Source: Actinomycetota bacterium (lineage in GTDB: Bacteria; Acidobacteriota; Blastocatellia; Chloracidobacteriales; Chloracidobacteriaceae). Taken from it: a stretch of 13,939 nt of DNA. Within the stretch, counting starts at the first letter, position 1. The number at the start of each line of letters is the position of its first letter. Positions 1 through 6,460 of this stretch are shown here, piece by piece. Location of the stretch: positions 1 through 13,939 of the forward strand of contig JAAFHI010000016.1 in the NCBI GenBank assembly GCA_013298335.1, read 5' to 3'. A program made the translations under genes and the position numbers. The notes below the pieces were generated by a model. The model was not told the DNA's origin. It ran no database searches and was given only the letters and a program-made list of their open reading frames with translations.

Positions 1-237
1 ACGAAGCGCGTTTTGCGGGTCACGCAGGCGGCGGAAAACGTCCCGCCGTCGTTCCCGATGTCGGGCGCGGAAATGGCGGTGGATTACGACTGGGTGACGA
101 TTTCCGGCCAGCGGTACTGGATGCCGATCAGCGCCGAAGTGCTCCAGATCAGCGACCGCTACCAGCAGACCTTCCGCAACATCATCGAATTTCGCGACTA
201 CCGGAAATTCGACGGCGACGTGAAGATCGTCGACTGA
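1..237 (+). CDS. Exported beta-rich acidobacterial-type protein, paralogue 1 (3' part only)
   Basis: The frame is open from base 1 and stops with TGA at 235-237, so the gene is cut by the window edge and only 78 C-terminal residues are visible. They match the ends of the next two genes: an LRV strand, then PPSFPMSGAE, VDYDWVTISG, RYWMP, an EFRDYRKF block and a terminal GDVKIVD. The TTG at 13 is not a real start, because upstream in-frame residues (TKRV) continue the homology. Function is unknown. By its relatives it should be a secreted protein whose second half forms antiparallel beta structure, perhaps a LolA/LppX-like fold (inference). It is the first visible copy of a three-gene tandem array. 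Confidence 0.8.
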   Translation, partial: TKRVLRVTQAAENVPPSFPMSGAEMAVDYDWVTISGQRYWMPISAEVLQISDRYQQTFRNIIEFRDYRKFDGDVKIVD

Positions 238-430
238 GCGGGACAACGCCCCGGACCCTCCGTTTTTCCGGCGGGCGGCCCGCTTCTCTGCGCCGAAATT
301 CAAATTAAAACATTCTATAAATTGAACTTGGGAGATGTGTGGCCGATTTTCGGCATGGTACAGTGTGTTAGAACCCGTCCCATTGAAAATCCGGATTTCG
401 CAACGGCGGCAAGGGAGCGCCATCACATTT

Positions 431-1207
431 ATGCGATTTCTCGGCCTCGTTCTGACCACCATCATTCTCATATCGATTCCGGGCGCGGCCCAGATCCGGC
501 ACCGCGCTGAACTTTCCCTGCTTGAACAATCCCGCGACTGCGCCCTGACCCACCTCGACGACCTGCCCGACTTTATCGCGACCCAGATCACCCGTCGGTC
601 GTGGCTGTCCGGAGGCGAATGGCATCTGATGGACGTTCTCGAAATGACCATCAGTTACGAACACGGCGCGGGCGAAAAAACGCGATTGGTCTCAGTCAAC
701 GGTCTCCCGCCGAATCAGGCGTACCGGAACGCACCGGGTGCGAAGGCGGTCGGCGTGTTCTCTTTACAATGGGTCACCCTGTTTCAGCCGACCACCCACG
801 CGACCTTCGCCCCGGACGGCGACGACTGGTATCGGGAAAGACACTGCCGGACGTATCGGTTCGCCGTGCCGAGGCCAAGTTCCACTTATAAACTCGCCGC
901 CTCCCTGAACGGAAAACCGTCACAATTCACCATCGTCGGATATAGCGGACGGATGTGGCTCGACGTCGAAACCGGCTATCCGCTGCGGATCGAGAAGGTT
1001 GCCGACGATATTCCGTCGGATTTCCCCATTTCGGGCGCGGAGACGGTCGCCGAATACGACTGGATTACGATTTCCGGGAAACGCTTCTGGCTGCCGGTCC
1101 AGTCCGAATCTTTTGTGGAATTGAGCAGCGACCGCCGGAGGTTCCTCAACGTTACGGAATTCCGGAACTACCGCAAATTCGACGGCGATGTGAAAGTCGT
1201 GGACTGA
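431..1207 (+). CDS. Exported beta-rich protein of unknown function, paralogue 2 (short form)
   Basis: I start this 258-residue protein at ATG 431 because it opens with MRFLGLVLTTIILIS, a signal peptide almost identical in layout to paralogue 3 (both begin MRFL) and ending near GAAQ (residue 21). An upstream in-frame ATG at 335 would bury that signal. A GGGAG sequence at 413-417 is a rather distant ribosome site. The mature part has the helix LLEQSRDCALTHLDDLPDF (about 30-48) followed by a beta-rich domain: VGYSGRMWLD (about 168-178), AEYDWITISGKRFWLP (207-222) and a terminal EFRNYRKFDGDVKVVD. It lacks the extra N-terminal domain and Pro/Thr linker of paralogue 3. The LPDF-x3-Q element is typical of uncharacterised acidobacterial exported proteins (from memory). 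No enzymatic motif is seen. Confidence 0.8.
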   Translation: MRFLGLVLTTIILISIPGAAQIRHRAELSLLEQSRDCALTHLDDLPDFIATQITRRSWLSGGEWHLMDVLEMTISYEHGAGEKTRLVSVNGLPPNQAYRNAPGAKAVGVFSLQWVTLFQPTTHATFAPDGDDWYRERHCRTYRFAVPRPSSTYKLAASLNGKPSQFTIVGYSGRMWLDVETGYPLRIEKVADDIPSDFPISGAETVAEYDWITISGKRFWLPVQSESFVELSSDRRRFLNVTEFRNYRKFDGDVKVVD

Positions 1208-1336
1208 CGGTCGCCCCGTGCCGCCGCGCGGGCTTGCCGGACCGGAAAAAGCCTCTTACTGTGTTAAAAAACACTCCGGCGGATTTTCTAGACGGGAACA
1301 TGACGCCCTGATGACGGCGAAAGAAGGAAGATTCCC

Positions 1337-2566
1337 ATGCGATTTCTCTGCCTCGCGCTCACCGCAACGCTCCTGACCCCGGTTATGACCGGTGCCCAGA
1401 ACCCGCCCGAATCGAAACCGCCGACCGTCGCCAAGCCGGTCGCCGCCGACCCGCCGCTCACTGAAGTCCAGTTCTACCGGCTGCTTCAGGAAGCCCGGAA
1501 ACGGGCCACCCTGACCGAAGAGGTCGAGCGGACGCTCCGGCAGCGCGGCATTTCCTTCGAAGTCACCGACGCCATTCTCAACAGCGCCCGCGAGTTCGGC
1601 GCCACGCCCAGAATCATCGTGGCGCTGATGGCAGCCGAGGATTTCCGCCAAACCGGCAAGGGAAGCGCGCCGGAATCGCCCGCGACGACGCCATCGAATC
1701 CACCAAAATCACAGCCGACAACACCGCCACCGACGAATCCATCACCCCCGACGACGGCGCGGACGACAACGAAGCCGACCCAGCCGATCCTCTCCCGCCC
1801 CGGCCCCGGAGCGCCGGAAAGCCCCGAACAGAGGGTGGCCGAGCGCGTCGCCCGCCGTGTGGCCGCGCTCCCGATACTCGAACAGGCCCGCGAATACGCG
1901 CTCGCCACGCTCAACGACCTGCCCGATTTCGTCGCCGACCAGACCATCCGCCGGTCCACGCTCGTCCGGGGCGCATGGCAGCACCGCGACCTCCTCGAAA
2001 CGACGGTCAGCTATGAAAACACGGTCGGCGAAACGGTCCGGCTGATCTCGGTTGACGGCATTCCGGCCACCAAAAGCTATGAGGACGTGGGCGGCACGAC
2101 CAACGTCGGAACGTTTTCCTGGCACCTGACGTCGCCGTTCGCGCCGAACTCGAACGGAACCTTCAGCGAAGTCGGTCAGGAACGGTACCGCGGTCGGGAC
2201 TGCGTGATTTATCGCTATCAGGTCTCGAAGGAAACGTCGAAGTACCAGCTTCGCGCCTCCACCACGCCCTACGCCCCGGCGGAAAAACTCATCGTCGGAT
2301 ACAGCGGCAAGATGTGGATTGATCGCGACACCAAGTACGTGCTGCGCGTCGAGATGGAATCCGACGACGTCCCGCCGGATTTTCCCATGTCGCACACGGA
2401 AGTGGTGGTGGACTACGACTGGGTGACCATTTCCGAGCGACGTTTCTGGCTGCCGGTCAAGGCTGAAGCCCTCGCGGAATTCCCGAAACAGGGACAGACG
2501 TTTCTCAACGTCATTGATTTCCGCAACTACCGCAAGTTCGAAGGGGAGATCAAGATCGTGGACTGA
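1337..2566 (+). CDS. Exported beta-rich protein of unknown function, paralogue 3 (long form with extra N-terminal domain)
   Basis: This 409-residue protein has a purine-rich ribosome site (GAAGGAAG, 1323-1330) in front of ATG 1337. Layout: signal peptide 1-20 (cleavage near GAQ); a helical module 41-102 with the stretches YRLLQEARKRATLTEEVE and VTDAILNSAREFG; a Pro/Thr/Ser-rich linker about 108-162; then the same domain as paralogues 1 and 2, with a helix LPILEQAREYALATLNDLPDF (178-198), VGYSGKMWID (320-329), VDYDWVTISERRFWLP (358-373) and a terminal FRNYRKFEGEIKIVD. The linker suggests the helical module and beta domain act as separate units in the periplasm or outside the cell. Neither domain shows a catalytic motif I recognise. 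The third position in a tandem array and the shared ends point to local duplication followed by domain gain. Confidence 0.85.
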   Translation: MRFLCLALTATLLTPVMTGAQNPPESKPPTVAKPVAADPPLTEVQFYRLLQEARKRATLTEEVERTLRQRGISFEVTDAILNSAREFGATPRIIVALMAAEDFRQTGKGSAPESPATTPSNPPKSQPTTPPPTNPSPPTTARTTTKPTQPILSRPGPGAPESPEQRVAERVARRVAALPILEQAREYALATLNDLPDFVADQTIRRSTLVRGAWQHRDLLETTVSYENTVGETVRLISVDGIPATKSYEDVGGTTNVGTFSWHLTSPFAPNSNGTFSEVGQERYRGRDCVIYRYQVSKETSKYQLRASTTPYAPAEKLIVGYSGKMWIDRDTKYVLRVEMESDDVPPDFPMSHTEVVVDYDWVTISERRFWLPVKAEALAEFPKQGQTFLNVIDFRNYRKFEGEIKIVD

Positions 2567-2575
2567 CGACGGATC

Positions 2576-2592
2576 GCGCGCAACCTGCGCGC
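2576..2592 (+). terminator. Possible weak hairpin terminator after paralogue 3
   Basis: A perfect 6-bp stem GCGCGC/GCGCGC with a 5-base loop lies 9 bases after the stop codon at 2566. There is no proper T-run behind it (TTCTGAAAT), so it may only be a 3'-end stabilising hairpin. Confidence 0.3.
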
Positions 2593-2687
2593 TTCTGAAA
2601 TCGGCCATCATCCGGAAACTCGCGGAAACTGCTACTCCTTATATATACATGGGGAACCGATTCGCTCGGACGAAAGGAACCTCGCCC

Positions 2688-3485
2688 ATGACCGCTTCCA
2701 TCACCGCCGCCGCCCTCGCGCTGACGCTCGCCAGCGGGCTCGCCCACGCGGGAACGCCCGGCCCGTCACCTTCCATTGTGCCCTGGAAAGCGTCGCTCGC
2801 TTCCCCGTCCGACGAAAAGACCGTCGAGGAAAAAATCCTCGCGCATGTCCGCGCCATCGCCGCGCGCCAGAAACCGGGTCGCCAGCCCGAGGATGTCGAT
2901 GTCGACAAACTGCTCTCGGCGCAGGGATTCTATGATGTGGACCTCGCCTTTATCGTCCAGGAAACCGAGGCGACCTACCACATCCGGTTCTACACGGACG
3001 AACTCGGCGCGACCACGGAAGACCTCATGAAAACGCTGACCGTCCGAAAACTCGCGACCGTCACGGCCCGCAAGGTCAAACGCGGCGACGTCCGGCGGGT
3101 GAGTCTGACGACCGAAAACCGCGCCGCGAAAGACGTTCGGGCGGTGCTCGACACGCAGGTGGCGGCGTGGAATCGCGGCGACATCGAGGCGTTCATGGAA
3201 GGCTACTGGCGGTCGCCCGACCTGACCTTCGTTTCGGGTACGTCGGTCACGAAGGGCTGGGACGAGACCCTCGCGCGCTATCGCAAACGGTACCAAAGCG
3301 AAGGCCGGGAAATGGGGACGCTGACCTTCGAGGACCTCGAAATTCAGGTGTTCTCGAAGGATTCGGCGTTCGTCCGGGGGGCGTGGAAGCTGAAGATGAA
3401 GGATTCCGCCCCCGGCGGGCGGTTCACGCTCATCTTCCGGCGGTTTCCCGAGGGCTGGCGCATTATCCACGACCATACGTCGTAG
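2688..3485 (+). CDS. Secreted protein with ACP-like domain and SnoaL/DUF4440-like domain
   Basis: ATG 2688 is chosen because AAAGGAA lies about 8 bases upstream (2674-2680) and the protein then begins with a clean signal peptide, MTASITAAALALTLASGLAHA. An in-frame ATG at 2649 has no such support. The 265-residue product has two parts. Residues 45-130 resemble an acyl carrier protein in spacing: EEKILAHVRAIAA, then VDKLLSAQGFYDVDLAFIVQ, then a TEDLMKTLTVRKL helix. The serine that would carry phosphopantetheine is absent (FYDVDL where ACPs have DSL). Residues 150-265 fit the NTF2-like SnoaL/DUF4440 superfamily: AWNRGDIEAFMEGYW, KGWDETLARYRKRY, FVRGAWKL and a closing EGWRIIHDHTS. Such domains form cone-shaped ligand pockets or small enzymes; no ligand can be named here. 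Neighbours are not clearly related. Confidence 0.75.
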   Translation: MTASITAAALALTLASGLAHAGTPGPSPSIVPWKASLASPSDEKTVEEKILAHVRAIAARQKPGRQPEDVDVDKLLSAQGFYDVDLAFIVQETEATYHIRFYTDELGATTEDLMKTLTVRKLATVTARKVKRGDVRRVSLTTENRAAKDVRAVLDTQVAAWNRGDIEAFMEGYWRSPDLTFVSGTSVTKGWDETLARYRKRYQSEGREMGTLTFEDLEIQVFSKDSAFVRGAWKLKMKDSAPGGRFTLIFRRFPEGWRIIHDHTS

Positions 3486-3495
3486 TTGCGTGCTT

Positions 3496-3512
3496 TTGGC
3501 ATAAGAATTGCT
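3496..3512 (+). promoter_or_regulatory. Sigma-54-type (-24/-12) promoter candidate for the Panacea module
   Basis: TTGGCA-TAAGAA-TTGCT matches the sigma-54 consensus TTGGCACRN4TTGCW with correct spacing. The -24 GG is at 3498-3499 and the -12 GC at 3510-3511; the only deviation at a well conserved position is C to T after TTGGCA. Transcription would start near 3523, giving a leader of about 65 bases. No well-spaced sigma-70 pair is visible between 3486 and 3560. A short motif can arise by chance, and no activator site was identified. Confidence 0.5.
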
Positions 3513-3531
3513 TTTGTTTCGTGCTAATGTT

Positions 3532-3567
3532 GCTGTCCTATCGACAGCCGCAATGAAAAGACGGCTG
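3532..3567 (+). promoter_or_regulatory. Two mutually exclusive hairpins in the module leader
   Basis: GCTGT (3532-3536) can pair with ACAGC (3544-3548), and CAGCCG (3545-3550) can pair with CGGCTG (3562-3567). The two stems share bases 3545-3548, so only one can form at a time. They sit directly ahead of the ribosome site AAAGGAG (3576-3582). This is a visible structure; a regulatory role is inference. Confidence 0.35.
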
Positions 3568-3587
3568 CGAAGACGAAAGGAGAAAAA

Positions 3588-4013
3588 ATGGTAACAGCAC
3601 TGGATGTCGCGGAATTCATCCTTCAAGAAAAAGGTGAAATGACCGCAATGAAGCTTCAAAAACTGGTTTATTACGCTCAGGTCTGGTCCCTTGTCTGGGA
3701 TGAAAAACCACTTTTTGAAGAAAAAATAGAGGCTTGGGTGGGTGGCCCTGTCGTCCCGTCCCTTTATGAGCGACATAAGGGACAATTCACCGTCACCACA
3801 CTGGGCGGCAATCCCAACACCCTGGACGACAATGAAAAGGATACGGTTCGCCATGTCCTTGAATTTTATGGAGATAGGTCGGCTCATTGGTTGAGCGACC
3901 TGACGCATATCGAAAAACCTTGGATCGCCGCTCGCCAAGGGCTACCGCCGGGGGTACGAGGAAACGCCGAGATTTCCCTCGCTTCAATGGCTGAGTACTA
4001 CTCGGAACTTTAG
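3588..4013 (+). CDS. Panacea (DUF4065/SocA-like) domain antitoxin
   Basis: The 141-residue protein has the Panacea signature: MTAMKLQKLVYYAQVWSLVW (18-37), PLFEEKIEAWVGGPVVPSLY (41-60), a short DTVRHVLEFYG helix (85-95), then WLSDLTHIEKPW (101-112), corresponding to the family's L-x2-x-TH-x-E-x-PW element. The domain is complete. Panacea proteins act as antitoxins for many unrelated toxins, and some are linked to proteolytic adaptor roles (SocA). A strong ribosome site, AAAGGAG, lies 5 bases before ATG 3588. The stop codon TAG overlaps the ribosome site (AGGAG, 4012-4016) of the next gene, so the two are translated together. Base composition is clearly poorer in G+C than the flanks (25 of 60 at 3601-3660 against 39 of 60 at 3241-3300, hand counts), suggesting acquisition by transfer. 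Confidence 0.88.
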   Translation: MVTALDVAEFILQEKGEMTAMKLQKLVYYAQVWSLVWDEKPLFEEKIEAWVGGPVVPSLYERHKGQFTVTTLGGNPNTLDDNEKDTVRHVLEFYGDRSAHWLSDLTHIEKPWIAARQGLPPGVRGNAEISLASMAEYYSEL

Positions 4014-4022
4014 GAGTAAATC

Positions 4023-4472
4023 GTGGCGAAAAACAAAAAACCTAAAACGTCACTGATTGGAAACAATCTGAGAGGGAAACATCCAAAGGCTGAAACCCCG
4101 CCTAATTCAAACAACCAGCGCCCGTCTTGGAGAATTTCCAAAATTGAAATGGATGGTCCTTTTGGTTGGCAAGAACTTGACGTTGAAAAACTTGATGAGG
4201 TTCGAGCCAAACTTTCCGATTTTGAATCCTCGACCTGGAACCAGATTCTCGTTGAAAACAAGCATCGAAACCACACGGTTCAAGTTTCCGGAATCATTCC
4301 CCAAGCGCAATCAAGACTTGAGGAAATCCAACTCGGCGACGTTGAAGAACTGGTTTCATTGAGATTGAGTGGTCCAGAGCGAGTTTGGGGGATACGTGAA
4401 GCTGCCGTGATGCTGGTCCTTTGGTGGGACCCTGACCATCAGATTTGCCCGTCACCCAAGAAACATACCTGA
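4023..4472 (+). CDS. Unclassified small protein, predicted toxin partner of the Panacea antitoxin
   Basis: The GTG start at 4023 follows AGGAG (4012-4016) that overlaps the previous stop codon; the gap between the two genes is 9 bases. The 149-residue product has a basic, probably disordered N-terminus (1-35, many Lys and Asn) and then a compact domain. Notable elements are SWRISKIEMDGPFGW (35-49), ESSTWNQIL (68-76), AQSRLEEIQLGDVEELVSLR (95-114) and RVWGIREAAVMLVLWWDPDH (120-139), closing with CPSPKKHT. I recall families ending in LWWDP-x-H-x-x-CPS-x-KKHT beside DUF4065 genes, usually annotated as hypothetical. The beta-strand followed by His-rich C-terminus is loosely like RelE/YoeB ribonucleases, but homology is not established. 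Position second to an antitoxin and low G+C (23 of 60 at 4141-4200) support a toxin role by inference. Confidence 0.7.
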   Translation: MAKNKKPKTSLIGNNLRGKHPKAETPPNSNNQRPSWRISKIEMDGPFGWQELDVEKLDEVRAKLSDFESSTWNQILVENKHRNHTVQVSGIIPQAQSRLEEIQLGDVEELVSLRLSGPERVWGIREAAVMLVLWWDPDHQICPSPKKHT

Positions 4473-4488
4473 TTGTTCCACCGACACG

Positions 4489-4532
4489 AAAAAGCGCGGC
4501 CCGGAGAGAATTTCTCCGCGCCGCGCTTTTTT
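4489..4532. terminator. Bidirectional intrinsic terminator between convergent genes
   Basis: The stem pairs 4493-4500 with 4520-4527 (AGCGCGGC/GCCGCGCT), skips one mismatch, then pairs 4502-4507 with 4513-4518 (CGGAGA/TCTCCG) around a 5-base loop. Flanking AAAA (4489-4492) and TTTTTT (4527-4532) give a T-run in both directions. It ends the Panacea module on the plus strand and amt on the minus strand. Confidence 0.9.
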
Positions 4533-4548
4533 GAATGGAATCAATCGC

Positions 4549-5880
4549 TTACGAAGCCGAACTGGGTTCGGGCGACCCCGAGGTTTCCGGTTTGAGCAGT
4601 CCTTCGAGCGGATTCACGATGACCGAGCCGCCGAGAATATCCGCCCCGGCACCGTCGGCGTAGACTTCTTCGCCGTGTTCGTGCCGGTCGAGACCTTCGA
4701 CTTCCTCACGCAGACCGACCCGCAGCGGCGTCACCAGACCGATGAGTTTGAGCAGTCCGTATGACATGACGACCGTGAACCCGATCGTCGCACCGACCGC
4801 AATCAGTTGCGTCAGAAGGAGTTTCGGATTTCCGGCGAGCAGGCCGTCCGCGCCGGCGCTGTTGAGCGATTTCTGGGCGAACACACCCGTCAGCAACGCT
4901 CCTGAGATGCCGCCGATGCCGTGGCAGGCGAACACGTCGAGCGTGTCGTCGAGTTTGGTCCGCGCCCGCATCTGGATGGCGAAGTAACTCGCCGTCGCGC
5001 TGATGATTCCGATGGCCACCGCCGCGAGCGGCGAAACGAATCCGGCTGCCGGCGTGATGCCGACCAGACCGACCACCGCCGCCGTCGCCGCGCCGACCGC
5101 CGTCGGTTTGCCGCCGGTGCCGGTTTCGAGCATGAGCCACATCAGCATCGCTGCCGCCGCGCTCATGTTGGTGGTGACGAACGCGAGACTCGCCAGCCCG
5201 TTGGCGCCGAGCGCCGAACCGGCGTTGAATCCGAACCAGCCGAACCAGAGCAGCCCGGCCCCGAGCAGAACGAACGGAATGTTGTGCGGCAGGCTCGGCG
5301 TCCGCCGGTTTTCCTGCCGGGGGCCGAGTACCAGCGCGCAGACCAGCGCGGCGCAGCCCGCCGTGATGTGGACGACCGTGCCGCCCGCGAAATCGAGCGC
5401 GCCCAGATTGCGAATCCAGCCGCCGATGCCCCAGACCCAGTGCGCGACCGGCGCGTAGACCACGACGCCCCAGAAAATGATGAAGAGCATGTAGGCGCGG
5501 AATTTCATCCGGCCAACGATCGCCCCGCAGATGAGCGCGGGGGTGATGACGGCAAACATGCACTGGAAGATGGCGAATGCGAGGTGCGGAATCGTGGCGG
5601 CGTAGTCGGCCTGCGGATCCTGTCCGACGCCGTTGAAGCCGACCCACGTCAGTTTCCCGAGCCACTGCGAACCCGGCGAAAAGGCCAGCGAGTAGCCGAT
5701 GCCCATCCACACGAGCGCGCTCGCCGCGAGCGCGATGACCACCATCATGAACGTATTCAGCGCGTTGCGCCGATGAACGAGTCCACCATAGAAAAACGCC
5801 AGACCCGGCGTCATCAGAAAGACCAGCGCGGTGCTGATCAGAACCCAGGCGGTATCCCCTGCCGAAATGGTTGAATTCAT
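4549..5880 (-). CDS. amt: Ammonium transporter Amt
   Basis: This 443-residue integral membrane protein is a full-length Amt/Mep/Rh channel that brings ammonium into the cell. It shows the family order: an AFFYGGLVHRRNALNT segment after helix 1 (28-43), F105/F109 near the outer gate, DFAGGTVVHITAG (163-175) with the acidic residue D163 and pore histidine H171, FGFNAGSALGANG (216-228), and DVFACHGIGGISG (315-327) with the second pore histidine H320. About eleven hydrophobic helices can be counted. The cytoplasmic tail LREEVEGLDRHEHGEEVY (390-407) is the conserved regulatory segment that PII proteins dock on. Its ATG overlaps the stop of glnB by four bases (ATGA), so translation is coupled. The extreme C-terminus is Pro/Ser-rich. 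Confidence 0.97.
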   Translation of the reverse strand: MNSTISAGDTAWVLISTALVFLMTPGLAFFYGGLVHRRNALNTFMMVVIALAASALVWMGIGYSLAFSPGSQWLGKLTWVGFNGVGQDPQADYAATIPHLAFAIFQCMFAVITPALICGAIVGRMKFRAYMLFIIFWGVVVYAPVAHWVWGIGGWIRNLGALDFAGGTVVHITAGCAALVCALVLGPRQENRRTPSLPHNIPFVLLGAGLLWFGWFGFNAGSALGANGLASLAFVTTNMSAAAAMLMWLMLETGTGGKPTAVGAATAAVVGLVGITPAAGFVSPLAAVAIGIISATASYFAIQMRARTKLDDTLDVFACHGIGGISGALLTGVFAQKSLNSAGADGLLAGNPKLLLTQLIAVGATIGFTVVMSYGLLKLIGLVTPLRVGLREEVEGLDRHEHGEEVYADGAGADILGGSVIVNPLEGLLKPETSGSPEPSSAS

Positions 5881-6287
5881 TGAGCCTTGCCCTCCCGTAG
5901 GCGTGCGTCGCGTTGCGCTCGTTGCTGCACTTCATCCGCCGAAACCGGTGTGAGGGCTGCTTCGTTTTCCTCACCCGTGCGGATTCGTATGACCCTCTCC
6001 AGGGGCTGGACGAGGATTTTCCCATCGCCCACTTCGCCCGTGCGCGCGGCGTCCAAGATCGCATTTATGGTTGGTTCGACAAATGGCTCGGAGACGGCCA
6101 TCTGAACCTGTACTTTTTCGACGAACTCCATAATCACCTGGCTGCCGCGAACGTGGCTGATGACCTCGCGTTCGCCGCCGTGCCCGTACACCCGACTGAT
6201 GTACAACCCGGTGACCCCGACCCGGAACAGCGAGGCCTTGACCTCGTTCAGACATTCCGGGCGAATGATGGCGGTTATGAGTTTCAT
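5877..6287 (-). CDS. glnB: PII family nitrogen regulator with atypical T-loop
   Basis: The 136-residue product is a PII signal protein that would sense ATP/ADP and 2-oxoglutarate and gate the adjacent Amt channel. The core is canonical: MKLITAIIRPECLNEVK (1-17), the B-loop TGEVGDGKI (83-91) and the C-loop VIRIRTGEE (99-107). The T-loop (36-55) departs from E. coli GlnB. Tyr51, the uridylylation site, is Val51; Gln39, which contacts magnesium and 2-oxoglutarate, is Glu39; Tyr46 is Val46. Arg47, the residue that plugs AmtB in the known GlnK-AmtB complex, is kept, as is Lys58. A C-terminal extension of about 24 polar residues exceeds the usual 112. The gene starts at ATG 6287 with only a weak ribosome site (GATGGGATT) and overlaps amt by four bases. 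GlnK would be an equally fair name. Confidence 0.93.
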   Translation of the reverse strand: MKLITAIIRPECLNEVKASLFRVGVTGLYISRVYGHGGEREVISHVRGSQVIMEFVEKVQVQMAVSEPFVEPTINAILDAARTGEVGDGKILVQPLERVIRIRTGEENEAALTPVSADEVQQRAQRDARLREGKAQ

Positions 6288-6313
6288 GCGGTCTGGAATC
6301 CCATCGGAAAAGC

Positions 6314-6460
6314 AGTCAGAAATCAGTGGTCAGTAGCCAGCAGTCAGAAGTCAGTGGCCAGACTGACGAAACCGCCAGGAGCCCCATCCGCCAACGTTTT
6401 TGAATTTCAGTCATTCCGGCTGGCCACTGGCTACTGGCTGCTGACGACTGTTGGCCACTG
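6314..6460. repeat. Heptamer inverted element A (AGTCAGT family)
   Basis: The left arm (6314-6367) is a degenerate run of 7-bp units, AGTCAGA AATCAGT, GGTCAGT, AGCCAGC and so on, about seven copies. The right arm (6420-6460) contains the reverse-complement units (ACTGGCT, ACTGGCT, GCTGACG). About 50 unrelated bases separate the arms. It lies in the leader of glnB on the minus strand. Element D uses the same heptamer. Confidence 0.75.

Noticed and set aside
270..290. Terminator after paralogue 1
   Set aside because: GCGGG-CGG-CCCGC makes a short stem but the following TTCTCTG is a poor T-run; too weak to list as a feature.
310..330. Promoter with TATAAA at 316-321 for paralogue 2
   Set aside because: The region is A+T-rich but no acceptable -35 box is found at 16-18 bases, so it is not listed.
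335..430. Upstream start for paralogue 2
   Set aside because: It would place 32 residues before a clear signal peptide that matches the start of paralogue 3.
2766..3938. A 390-codon open frame on the minus strand
   Set aside because: It lies antisense to the ACP/SnoaL-like gene and the Panacea gene, crosses two regions of different composition, has no recognisable motif and no ribosome site; it is a mirror of G+C-rich codon use.
4706..6064. A 452-codon open frame overlapping amt and glnB in another frame
   Set aside because: Its product is Arg/His/Gly-rich, low-complexity sequence; the amt and glnB frames are unmistakable.
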